DNA of 61,594 nucleotides from a virus, in the IMG/VR virus record IMGVR_UViG_3300023440_000006, positions 1 through 61,594 of that record, one strand, 5' to 3'. The translations under genes were made by a program, and so were the position numbers. Below the pieces are notes generated by a model. It saw only the letters and a list, made by a program, of their open reading frames with translations, had not been told where the DNA came from and made no database searches. Numbering within the stretch: the stretch's first letter is position 1; each line of letters starts with the position of its first letter. This document shows, in pieces, positions 51,676 through 60,707 of this stretch.

Positions 51676-54600
51676 TTATAGGAACCCCTTTGTTATTACC
51701 TGTAGTGCGTAGTCCTTAAGTACTGGACTAAAATATGGTGCCAGGTCTGCGATATCTTGTCTAACGCTACCAATATACTTATAGTTAATTTGATATACAG
51801 TTAGGCGATGTATATCGCCACCTTGCGCACTTGGTGTTCTAGCTTTGCGCAGGACCTCATTTGGAAGAATACTAATCGTAGCCTTCTGGGTTAATGAGCT
51901 ACCTTCAATTTGGAAGGTACCTGCAGTAGCATCTAATTCCCAATCTTCCTCTGGTACTAGTCTAGCTAAATTATAGCGGATAATATAATCTGCATATTCA
52001 AAATCAATTATATAGTCAGCTGATGGAATACTTCGCTGACAAAATATATTACCTCTAACATAGTCTATGGAGTAGGCACCATCTGGAACAGAGGTAGGAT
52101 CATCACTCCAGTAGATTACTTTTCCAGGGGCACTCACTGATGCTCCACCTGTATATACAGTAATAGTATTACTACTGCGATCGACATAGTATTCACCTGT
52201 TGCGTTTACTGCACCAAGACTACTTACTTCAGTAGCAAATAAAACAGTATTATCGAAGGCAATAGCAAAGTTTGTATCTAGAGTAATTGGAGCGTTCGTT
52301 ACAAAAGAGGCTACAGTTGCTGGACCAACAGGGGTTAAGGATGGGATTTCCTGTTCTCTTTTAACCACCTGATGAAGCTCTGTTCTTCCGTCAAGAAATG
52401 GAACCTCTTCAACAAATGGATCAAGTTCTGGACTGATACCATCAGGAGCATTTATATTGACTGTTCCTTCTACTACAGATAGCTTTGAGAGAGTAATTGT
52501 ATTTATTCCAGAAGCGACTGTGTATCCAACAACTGAATTGGTAACCCAAGCATCATCTTTGATGGTAATGCTTTGATGAAGAGGCTTATCGTCGCCCCAG
52601 TCCCATTGTTCAGTCGTTAAAATTTCTTCTGATTGGTACTTATAGGAGATTGTGATCGTTTCGTCGATGCCTACTCTATTGTACGAATAAATGATTCCTC
52701 TATCTGTATCTATGGACCAGTCACCAGCTGTAGTCAATTCACCTTCAGGCGATCTAAGGCCATTCTGAAATTCTACGCGGTTAGTGAAAATGCTTTGCCC
52801 TGAAGGAGAAAACATAATGTTGTCGATGTCTACAATATTGCGATGATCTAATCTATGAATTTGTGCATCTCTTCTAGCCTCTACGATAGATGTGAGAACT
52901 AGACCACGTCGAGCAATTTCAACTGTATTTTTATCAATAGAAGTAGGGAACTGAATAGAAGTTGTATGGTCATTTTTAGTGACTGGATATAGGCGTTCTT
53001 CTGTAAAAGCGATTTCAATATTCGCGTTTACTTCAGGAGATTTACCGTTGATACCATCGCCAAAGATAAGGCGATTATCAGCAGTGAGCATGTAGTGTTC
53101 ATCGTCAGGTTGTGAACCTCCAGGTCCAGCGAGGTTGATAAAATTGCTTACTCGAGTCCATTCTTTTCCATCAACAAAAACAGATTGGATAAAGTTTTCA
53201 TCTACTTCATAAAGATTACCTGCGACCTGTCTTTTGGATAGGTCTGTACGCAGGTTGTCAAATGGTAGTTGAAATGCTCGAGCAGTACCTGTACCCTTTC
53301 CAACTGAATATCTTACTCCTGGCTTATCTCTACTACCAAATCCTGGGTCAATAACACTTATACTACCTGCCAGTGGTTTTTTATCTAGCTCTACAAACCA
53401 TGGCTGTTGTTGTGGTACTGTTTTGAGTTCTGTCTTTTCTAAAACTTGCTCTACAAAAGAAGTACTTGAATCTGAAAAACCATCATCATTACGAGATAAT
53501 AGTGCCTTGTAGCGAATACTGAAAACTGGGTTTTCAGTATTAATACTGTTTATGTCTTCAGTATTTATATTCACAATTTCAGGTACGATAGTATCCGTAT
53601 TTATGAAGCCACTGTCTTTAATGGGAGATATATCGTTCCACGTGTTTCCATCATCAAAGGAGACCTGGTGTGTTATAGTCGCCAGTTCAGATGCCTGTAT
53701 TGGTGTCTGATTAGTTTGGAGGGCAACCTTTTTAATCTCATCTGTAGTTAGAAATGGTGCAGAGACAGCCTCGCCCGCTGCTTCATAAGCAATGCGTTGA
53801 GCCTCAAAATCTCTAATACCAATAGCATATCTAAATTGTTGTCCCTGTACCGTGTTAATAAAATATGGAGTAGTCTGACGCAGTACTACTCTTATATATT
53901 TCGCATAGCGAGGGGTAAATGTGTAGAGTCCTTGACCTGCAAATTTAGATGTAGAAGGAGCTAATTTAAAAACGTTTTCTTCATCTTCTACAAGAAAACC
54001 TGTAATAGGGATATCATCCTTAATGGAGACATAGAGCTGGCCATCATTGGATGTGCTAATATCTACAATCTCTACCTCAGTTCTACTTCCAAAATTATTT
54101 GGATTAATACGAATAAAATTAAGGATCTGAGAATCACCTAGATTAACTGTAAAGTCCAGAACGAGAGGGACCCCATCGTCCTCCTGGATCACACGCTCAT
54201 ATTCAAACCAGGTATCTGGATTATTATCAAACATTGCTGAGGGATTGTTATTAAGAGCCCCTGCCCTGATCTCTTCGTTATTACCCTCTCTTCCATTAGA
54301 GTTAGAATTAATAAGTGGTGATTCTGTAATCTGTAGAATCTGTGTACCTGCTCGATCGACTGGAAGAGTGAGAATGCCCTCAACCTGATTAACTTCACAC
54401 TCAGTAGCATTTAACAGGTTGCTACCAGGCGATAGTTTAGATAAATCTGAGAAAGTGTCAGAAAAGAAGATAGAGTTTTTGAGAGGCAGGCGGCTAAACA
54501 GAGCAAAGTCTGTTACACGCGAACCTAGTCTCTTAATACGTGAACTTAGTCTATTTGAGTGAGCTGCGAATAGGTTAAAGTTCTCAATGACCACACCCTC

Positions 54601-54891
54601 TACATTCTCTAATTCTAGAAAAAGTATTTCTAGATCATCCTTAATCTGCTGGAGATTGTTATTATAATTCTCAGCTAATGGACTGGTACCTGTCCTAACT
54701 TCAACAGGTAGGAAGTTAGACTGATCAACAGTTCTATAAAAAGCAGCTAGAAGCTTAACAGCTTCTAGTGTGTAAGCTTCTTTAGTCTGAAGATCTTTAG
54801 TTCCTCTAGCTCGCTGAATATTCTCAAGAATCTTAGACAGTTTATTCTTAAAGAGAGTGCTTTTTTGTGGAATGAGATGTTTATTTGCCAT
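51676..54891 (-). CDS. Large virion protein, paralogue group A
   Basis: A 1071-residue protein with helical N-terminus, LSSRIKRLGSRVTDFAL coiled region and a discoidin-like segment AMFDNNPDTWFEYER then ILNFIRINPNNFGSRTEVEI. Several later blocks contain YRNSTYYYV-like beta runs and a IEARRDAQIHRLDHRNIVDI stretch. It is a tail or baseplate protein, the largest of the three related genes. GGTGG precedes the ATG. Confidence 0.65.
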   Translation of the reverse strand: MANKHLIPQKSTLFKNKLSKILENIQRARGTKDLQTKEAYTLEAVKLLAAFYRTVDQSNFLPVEVRTGTSPLAENYNNNLQQIKDDLEILFLELENVEGVVIENFNLFAAHSNRLSSRIKRLGSRVTDFALFSRLPLKNSIFFSDTFSDLSKLSPGSNLLNATECEVNQVEGILTLPVDRAGTQILQITESPLINSNSNGREGNNEEIRAGALNNNPSAMFDNNPDTWFEYERVIQEDDGVPLVLDFTVNLGDSQILNFIRINPNNFGSRTEVEIVDISTSNDGQLYVSIKDDIPITGFLVEDEENVFKLAPSTSKFAGQGLYTFTPRYAKYIRVVLRQTTPYFINTVQGQQFRYAIGIRDFEAQRIAYEAAGEAVSAPFLTTDEIKKVALQTNQTPIQASELATITHQVSFDDGNTWNDISPIKDSGFINTDTIVPEIVNINTEDINSINTENPVFSIRYKALLSRNDDGFSDSSTSFVEQVLEKTELKTVPQQQPWFVELDKKPLAGSISVIDPGFGSRDKPGVRYSVGKGTGTARAFQLPFDNLRTDLSKRQVAGNLYEVDENFIQSVFVDGKEWTRVSNFINLAGPGGSQPDDEHYMLTADNRLIFGDGINGKSPEVNANIEIAFTEERLYPVTKNDHTTSIQFPTSIDKNTVEIARRGLVLTSIVEARRDAQIHRLDHRNIVDIDNIMFSPSGQSIFTNRVEFQNGLRSPEGELTTAGDWSIDTDRGIIYSYNRVGIDETITISYKYQSEEILTTEQWDWGDDKPLHQSITIKDDAWVTNSVVGYTVASGINTITLSKLSVVEGTVNINAPDGISPELDPFVEEVPFLDGRTELHQVVKREQEIPSLTPVGPATVASFVTNAPITLDTNFAIAFDNTVLFATEVSSLGAVNATGEYYVDRSSNTITVYTGGASVSAPGKVIYWSDDPTSVPDGAYSIDYVRGNIFCQRSIPSADYIIDFEYADYIIRYNLARLVPEEDWELDATAGTFQIEGSSLTQKATISILPNEVLRKARTPSAQGGDIHRLTVYQINYKYIGSVRQDIADLAPYFSPVLKDYALQVITKGFL

Positions 54892-54894
54892 TGG

Positions 54895-56979
54895 TTAACC
54901 ACCAAACTTAGAGGGATCACGGCTGCCAGTTGCGATCAGATAATCCTCGAGAATCGGAGTTAAATTCACATTGGCTGAGTTCCTTCTCAATACAACAACC
55001 AGGTTAATAGTAGAATAGGCAATAGATGTCCCAGATTGATTCTCTTTAAAGTATACGATGTTGTCTTTACCCAGCCAAGCTTTCAAGCCTCCAGTAAGAT
55101 CAACAATCTGCAGGCCTTGCTCTTGTATATAAGCAGAAAGATTAGATGTAGTTGGAATTACGTTTGTAGTACTAGCTGCTGGAGTATATGACACAGTATA
55201 AATATTATTAGGATTTGGATTTTGAATCTGGATAGCAAAGCTCATTTTAGCTGGCTGACCAGGAACATCTTGACTTAAATTATAATTTTTAAACCAGCCA
55301 TCAGTTTCAAGTGCAGAATTCGGACCAATATTTGAATCGCTAACAGGAAGTAATTGTCCATTCCGAAAAACACGCAATGTCCCTGTAGGGTTATCTACAG
55401 GATGGTATCCATCATACAGTGTAAAGAACTGTAAGAACCCAATATTTGGAGTCGCACCTACAGCAGTACTTCTAGCTGTGAGCTGTAATCTCTCATGGCG
55501 TATGCGCTGAACACCTAATGGTGGGATACTAAAAACTACTGCATCTTGAAGAGCACCTGAAGAACTAAAGTCTCGCTTTACCATGTAGTATTCAAGTGAT
55601 CCATGAAAATAATCATCAAAACCTGCTGGATATGTATCCTTTGTATATTCGATAGAATTAGAATCAATTGCACCAATGGGGCGTTTTTCGTTTACACGAA
55701 TTGCTGTCTGTCCTAAACCATTTACTAGCTCAGTCTTGCTTACAAAGATAGATACATCAGAAAACTGTCCTAGTCCAAGTCTGATATTATCAAAGCCAAT
55801 AAGATATTCGTAGTAACTTTTCTTTTCACCTGGAAAATCAGGCACGTTAAGAGCAGCTGTTAGTAGTGGGCTAGAGACTAATTCAGCTAACTCCTCTGAT
55901 ACATTTTGAATAGTATTATCTACATTTGTAAGATCTCGAGTTAGTTCAGGGATCGGAGATCCAGCTTTTGTAGTGAACTGAACCTGACTATAATTACGAT
56001 TCCTAATCTTTAAGATGATTTTCTTGGCAGAAGCAGTGTTGAAAAAGAACCTATTATTTGAATTGGCTTCTACTGGCTGTGTAAGGATTGGGATAGATTG
56101 ATTATTTGGGTCAATAATCGTAATTCCTATGATTTCAATAGGATATAAAGTTAGTGGTTCAATTTGAATAAAGTTAACAGACTTTACACCACCAAGATCA
56201 ATCTCAAGCTTAGTAATTACACCAGTCTCGTTTCTTGGCTGAGAAAGCATCACGCTTTGTACCCAGAAGGTGCCAGCTGTGTTGTCGATAATATTATTAA
56301 TATTGGAGTCTTCAAATTCTACATTCAGCTCGGACCCAATCGCCTCAAAATCAAAAACTTGACGGACAGACGCAGCTAATAGCTCATTATCAATACTTGT
56401 AGTAAGAAGTAGTTTTTCACCGATGGTATCTACATTGGCTCGAAATGCTGGGGTTGAACTAGATACACCTGTTTTAGGATCAAGAAAAACTACTATCTGG
56501 TCATTCGCAGTACGATTATTTTGTGTACCTCTGAATGTATTAAAGATAGTGTTATCGAAGCCATCTCTGTTTTTATTGAGAAATTCAAATGATTCAATCT
56601 TAGACTCAAGATCATTCACAGCAAGTTCGAGGTTTGTTAAAACTACATTATTGATGATATTCTCATGAGCTGCTAACACCTCATCGATATCGTTCATTTC
56701 TTGGTAAGCTGCACGAAGATCGTCTTGGATACGCTCCATCATAAAGTTGAAGCTTTCAGAGTCGATAAGCTCAGTGAACTCAGCAAGGAATAACTTAAGT
56801 GTAGGCTGAATAGTTTCAGCCTGTAGCTCAGCAGTTAGCTCCTCGAGCCGAGTACGAAACTCTTCTACAGTTGTGATATTGCCTTTGTCTTTTTCCTGAG
56901 ACAGAAGTGAAAGGATCTGCTGGCTCTGAACCTCTCTAAGCCCGCTTCTGAATTGGTCAAGATAACTTGATAATGCCAA
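54895..56979 (-). CDS. Large virion protein, paralogue group A
   Basis: A 694-residue protein beginning with TTG, eight bases from AAGGAG. It has the same plan: N-terminal helices, NDLESKIESFEFLNK coiled part, a NIIDNTAGTFWVQSV discoidin-like segment and a late IPPLGVQRIRHERLQLTA, which recurs in the 58396 gene. Probably part of the same virion organelle as its two neighbours. No enzyme motif seen. Confidence 0.65.
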   Translation of the reverse strand: MALSSYLDQFRSGLREVQSQQILSLLSQEKDKGNITTVEEFRTRLEELTAELQAETIQPTLKLFLAEFTELIDSESFNFMMERIQDDLRAAYQEMNDIDEVLAAHENIINNVVLTNLELAVNDLESKIESFEFLNKNRDGFDNTIFNTFRGTQNNRTANDQIVVFLDPKTGVSSSTPAFRANVDTIGEKLLLTTSIDNELLAASVRQVFDFEAIGSELNVEFEDSNINNIIDNTAGTFWVQSVMLSQPRNETGVITKLEIDLGGVKSVNFIQIEPLTLYPIEIIGITIIDPNNQSIPILTQPVEANSNNRFFFNTASAKKIILKIRNRNYSQVQFTTKAGSPIPELTRDLTNVDNTIQNVSEELAELVSSPLLTAALNVPDFPGEKKSYYEYLIGFDNIRLGLGQFSDVSIFVSKTELVNGLGQTAIRVNEKRPIGAIDSNSIEYTKDTYPAGFDDYFHGSLEYYMVKRDFSSSGALQDAVVFSIPPLGVQRIRHERLQLTARSTAVGATPNIGFLQFFTLYDGYHPVDNPTGTLRVFRNGQLLPVSDSNIGPNSALETDGWFKNYNLSQDVPGQPAKMSFAIQIQNPNPNNIYTVSYTPAASTTNVIPTTSNLSAYIQEQGLQIVDLTGGLKAWLGKDNIVYFKENQSGTSIAYSTINLVVVLRRNSANVNLTPILEDYLIATGSRDPSKFGG

Positions 56980-57465
56980 CTAGATCTTCTCCTTAGACAG
57001 GAACCACTTCTTGGTTAGGCCGTCTACCTCAACCTCAGCGACTAGCCACTGTCCGATTTCTTCTTCCTTAAACATGAGGATATCTTCTATATTGTCTAGA
57101 TTTTCTATTGGATTAGAAGCTCTTACCTCAAGAAGCATATGATGTTTTGTAGGTTTTCGCACTACGAGAAACCTGTCTTTAGGAAGTATCTTTTTTTGGA
57201 TCCTACGTGTATCCCATTGAGGACGAACAGTTTGTTCTAGCTTCATAATCACAGTAAGTGTATCAGACTGGTGGTATTCACCTGCCCCCTGGATTTCTAT
57301 TGTAACCCCATCATGTAATAGACGACAACCCACCATCGAATGCAACTGGCTATGTGACCAACTGCACCTTTTGGAGGGTATGTCTCTATCTAGACCCTGT
57401 AATTTGCCACCATCGGCAAAGAACTTAATCCAGCCGTTATCCCTAGAGCGGGCAAAGCGTGGCAT
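56980..57465 (-). CDS. Unknown protein among virion genes
   Basis: A 161-residue beta-rich protein: an N-terminal basic MPRFARSRDNGWIKFFADGG, HDGVTIEIQGAGEYHQ and a C-terminal GQWLVAEVEVDGLTKKWFLS. It has five cysteines/His near the start (RCSWSHSQLH). Strong AAGGAG. Structural or adaptor protein by position. Confidence 0.6.
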   Translation of the reverse strand: MPRFARSRDNGWIKFFADGGKLQGLDRDIPSKRCSWSHSQLHSMVGCRLLHDGVTIEIQGAGEYHQSDTLTVIMKLEQTVRPQWDTRRIQKKILPKDRFLVVRKPTKHHMLLEVRASNPIENLDNIEDILMFKEEEIGQWLVAEVEVDGLTKKWFLSKEKI

Positions 57466-57474
57466 ATTAGCTCC

Positions 57475-58029
57475 TTAACTAGTGAAAGTATATTTCAATA
57501 CTTGATCGATCTGACGAACACCCGCAGTATTCTCATCAGTGGGGATCTGGAACCTAGCAAGGAACCTGGCCTCTACACCTGATGGAATTTCTCCATCTAC
57601 TGTCATGCCAGTAGCCATTTCTGAGTCTAGTGTAACAGCATTACTTGAAGAATCGGCTACTCCGGTGTTCATTGTAAATGCAACACCAGTCTGCTTAACA
57701 GACTCAGACAGATTCCATGTTGTAGCATTATAGCCACTATTATTCGTTGGATCCATGTTAATTTGCACGCCTCCATGACCAGGAACAGTGCTATTATCAC
57801 CCCAACCCTTAATTTCTGTAAAGTCTGCAACTGCAGAGAATGAACCACTGTATCCAGTAGCTTTTTGTTGAAAATAAAAGGCCGCATTCGTGATGGGATT
57901 TACACCATCATGATTGATATACACATTCTGATTTGGAGAAGTATATTCTCCGTTTGCAGCGTTACCGTGGTCCACGAGGGTTACCCCAGGACCTGCTGAA
58001 ATGAGCGACCAAGTAATAGAAACTGGCAT
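57475..58029 (-). CDS. Probable virion surface protein
   Basis: A 184-residue Ser/Thr/Gly/Asn-rich protein with strands typical of a beta-sandwich and a motif SITWSLISAGPGVTLVDHGN. GAGGTGA precedes the start. No transmembrane segment. It resembles phage decoration or fibre-tip proteins only in composition. Confidence 0.6.
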   Translation of the reverse strand: MPVSITWSLISAGPGVTLVDHGNAANGEYTSPNQNVYINHDGVNPITNAAFYFQQKATGYSGSFSAVADFTEIKGWGDNSTVPGHGGVQINMDPTNNSGYNATTWNLSESVKQTGVAFTMNTGVADSSSNAVTLDSEMATGMTVDGEIPSGVEARFLARFQIPTDENTAGVRQIDQVLKYTFTS

Positions 58030-58130
58030 AATTAAGTCACCTCAAAGGTAGTTTAGCCTACTAGGGGATTAAGGTCCAACCAAAGTATTCTAGAACAGTT
58101 TGTATTTCTGTAGCTTGAGAATAAATCTAC

Positions 58131-58229
58131 TTATAGTGCATCTCTCACTATTTTTACTATTGCAGTCAACTCGACCCCTGTATTAAGAGCGTCTACAAAA
58201 ACACCAGACATCTCACCAGTGTTAAACAT
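58131..58229 (-). CDS. Very small protein (32 aa)
   Basis: The frame MFNTGEMSGVFVDALNTGVE to KIVRDAL starts within the end of the upstream small gene and ends 100 bases before the next. The ribosome binding site is weak (GAAG). It is hydrophobic enough to be a strand pair and might be a fragment. The rest of the gap 58030-58130 holds no clear gene or terminator. Confidence 0.35.
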   Translation of the reverse strand: MFNTGEMSGVFVDALNTGVELTAIVKIVRDAL

Positions 58230-58383
58230 TTACTTCAGTCTGGTGTCCTAGTTCTGACTCAGCATTTTGAGATATAGGAACATAGTTTACCTGATGAGTA
58301 AGCGGATCTGAAAAAGATCTAGGTGCAGGTGGTCCTTTGACAAGGATAATTTTTCTAGAGTTACTTAAATCAAATTCTGTCAT
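58222..58383 (-). CDS. Small protein with two His-Gln motifs
   Basis: A 53-residue frame, MTEFDLSNSRKIILVKGPPA onwards, behind a good GAGGTGA. It contains SDPLTHQVNYVP and ELGHQTEVNV, close to the LTHQVDYNL that ends the next gene and to the His-Gln array of the + strand virion gene. Probably a virion component. Confidence 0.6.
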   Translation of the reverse strand: MTEFDLSNSRKIILVKGPPAPRSFSDPLTHQVNYVPISQNAESELGHQTEVNV

Positions 58384-58395
58384 AATAGTCACCTC

Positions 58396-60696
58396 TTATA
58401 AATTATAGTCAACTTGATGAGTTAGTGGACCAGATGGAAAACCAGATATAGTGCTAGGAGGCACCGCGTTGCCAGGGTCAGCTATATCAACAGGTCCACT
58501 AAAACATACAGGGCCATCGCTACTCTTTCGGCCAGTTACAATGATATATCTGTTTACCCCAGCTGGAAGATTAAGGAAAGTTGAGTTTTCATCAAATCGC
58601 TGTTCAAGTCCAGATACCGTAAGCACCCATGGACCAGTTTGAAGCGCTGATAGATATACATCAAAAACTGCATCCTTGGGATGTTTAGTCCATTCAAGAT
58701 AGGTGCTGCTACTTGTTATGTTTACAGTTGTAATGGTTGGCTCATAGTCATTGTATTTGTGAATAACTGGCCAGATACCATAGCCCGTGTGACGTTGTAC
58801 GATGCCTCGTACAGATCCAGGAGAGATGAGACCCCCACAGCTTTCTAAAATATTGGCGGGGATCTCTATAAAATAACTTGCAGCTCCTGGGTATGGATAT
58901 CCATCCCACATGCCAATGTCCCAGTTCCATGCAACTTCGGGCTGGATAGTGTCGAGTTCTGTTTCTTTATTATCTCCAATGCCACCCCCACGTAGGCGAA
59001 TATCATTTAGAACAAGACTATTAGGCTGAATTGCTTCACGAATATATATTTCACCTAGAATAAGGAATGCTTGTGGGTTGGGGTTTCCTTGTACTGTGTA
59101 GTTAGCAACAAAGTCCACAGAGTTAGCTGGAGCCCAGGAAACTGTAGAGGGGTCACGGTCATACCATAGTTGACCATTTTCAATAGCAGTTTGAACTTCA
59201 ACCCCATCGAATAGGGAAGCCTCAACCCCATCAATATTATAATTAGACTCAACAACAACACCGTCTTCATTAACGATAAGATAGAAGAGGGTTTGGGTAA
59301 GTGTGCTGCCTAACGGTTCTGGACGCACAAATACTACAACGCGCTGCTTAACTAGTTCAGTATTAGCTAGCGGATTGAGGTTGATAAACGAGATTTCATA
59401 TTTATCTTCCTCGTAGTAATAGGAAGATCTAATAATATCGGTGCTTTCTATTTCAAATCCAGCAGGTAAAACGATGAAGCCATTAAGACCATCAATAGAT
59501 GACCCAGCTACTGGATTAGTTCCATCATTCAGGTCTACGCCTGCTACAGATGAGTTACCTAGTTGTACATTTGCATAATTAATACCAGCTATAGGAGATG
59601 GCTGACCAACCTTAGCCGGGTCAGAGGTTATAGCAAAACGTAGGTTTTCATTTTTATCATATACAAAAATGTCTACATATAGATCTTCATCTGTATTTTG
59701 GACAATTCTATTTTTGATTGTTTTAATAGTGCGTCGATTAACTCGAGATGAAGATTCAGTTGAGAGCTTAAACGGAAAGAAGGGAGCAAAGTTCTGAACT
59801 CCAAACTCAGCAATTCTATACTTAAAAACAGAATCAGCACTAAGACCAACATTGACAGAAGAGATAAAGTTACTGTTCTGAACACTTACAAACCATGGAT
59901 CATCTGCAGTGCTAGAAGGCGGCACGACTAAGCGTAAGCGTTGTTCTTGTATACGACGAATTCCATAGTTGGCTGTAAGAGGTAGACGAACTGTAAAATT
60001 AGCTCCGATATCCTCCTGGATGATGTAGACTTTTGCATTAGGTAAAAAGTTGCCAAAACTATCTAGATCAGCAAACGTAGCTATTCGATAAACAGGCTCA
60101 TTGCTAATAAGTTCAGTAAAGCGAGTTAATAGACCAGTGCCAGTATTGCGCACTAGATAAGTGATATAAAAAAGATCATATAGTCCAGTAATTTCACTAA
60201 AAGAGTTAATAAGATTGTTGTATACAACACCTTCATTAGTATCAATTTTTAACTCAATTAGAGTTACAGGCTGAAAATTTGTATCTAGAACTTGAATGTC
60301 GGCAAATACTTCATTCGCAGCAAGGGGCCTGTTAATAACATGCTGATAAAAAAGAGGTAACTCAGGTTGATTACCAATTGGATCAGTAAAGACATCAGTA
60401 ACAAGAAATTGTTCTGTTTCGATATTAAAGCCATCGACGGACTTAAGGACTTGATCAGTGTTGCGACTTATGGCTCTATTCTCAGGCAGTACTGTAGACC
60501 GGTCTCGGATCGAAAGATTCTCATCACTATGAAGTGCCTGGCCATGAATAAAAGCAAGATTAAGATTGTTAGAACTGCTTGTGGTCTTAAACTGCACGGA
60601 TTCCCTACGCTTCTGGATATTCAGAAATACGTCAGAGATCCAAGTTTTAGACAGCTTATTGGCTGTAAACTGATGTCCTGCAGTTGATATCGTCAT
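58396..60696 (-). CDS. Large virion protein with fibronectin-like end and His-Gln tail
   Basis: The 766-residue protein starts MTISTAGHQFTANK. It is beta-rich throughout, with an early IRRIQEQRLRLVVPPSS block matching the 54895 gene and, near the C-terminus, a FnIII-like segment TTVNITSSSTYLEWTKHPKD followed by an SGLEQRF loop. It ends SGPLTHQVDYNL. Likely a baseplate or tail-fibre subunit. AGGTATGT precedes the start. Confidence 0.65.
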   Translation of the reverse strand: MTISTAGHQFTANKLSKTWISDVFLNIQKRRESVQFKTTSSSNNLNLAFIHGQALHSDENLSIRDRSTVLPENRAISRNTDQVLKSVDGFNIETEQFLVTDVFTDPIGNQPELPLFYQHVINRPLAANEVFADIQVLDTNFQPVTLIELKIDTNEGVVYNNLINSFSEITGLYDLFYITYLVRNTGTGLLTRFTELISNEPVYRIATFADLDSFGNFLPNAKVYIIQEDIGANFTVRLPLTANYGIRRIQEQRLRLVVPPSSTADDPWFVSVQNSNFISSVNVGLSADSVFKYRIAEFGVQNFAPFFPFKLSTESSSRVNRRTIKTIKNRIVQNTDEDLYVDIFVYDKNENLRFAITSDPAKVGQPSPIAGINYANVQLGNSSVAGVDLNDGTNPVAGSSIDGLNGFIVLPAGFEIESTDIIRSSYYYEEDKYEISFINLNPLANTELVKQRVVVFVRPEPLGSTLTQTLFYLIVNEDGVVVESNYNIDGVEASLFDGVEVQTAIENGQLWYDRDPSTVSWAPANSVDFVANYTVQGNPNPQAFLILGEIYIREAIQPNSLVLNDIRLRGGGIGDNKETELDTIQPEVAWNWDIGMWDGYPYPGAASYFIEIPANILESCGGLISPGSVRGIVQRHTGYGIWPVIHKYNDYEPTITTVNITSSSTYLEWTKHPKDAVFDVYLSALQTGPWVLTVSGLEQRFDENSTFLNLPAGVNRYIIVTGRKSSDGPVCFSGPVDIADPGNAVPPSTISGFPSGPLTHQVDYNL

Positions 60697-60707
60697 ACAT
60701 ACCTAGC

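Noticed and set aside
58030-58130. Possible terminator or gene in the 100-base gap
   Set aside because: Only short, weak inverted repeats (AGTAG/CTACC) without a T-run and no frame with a start; nothing definite.
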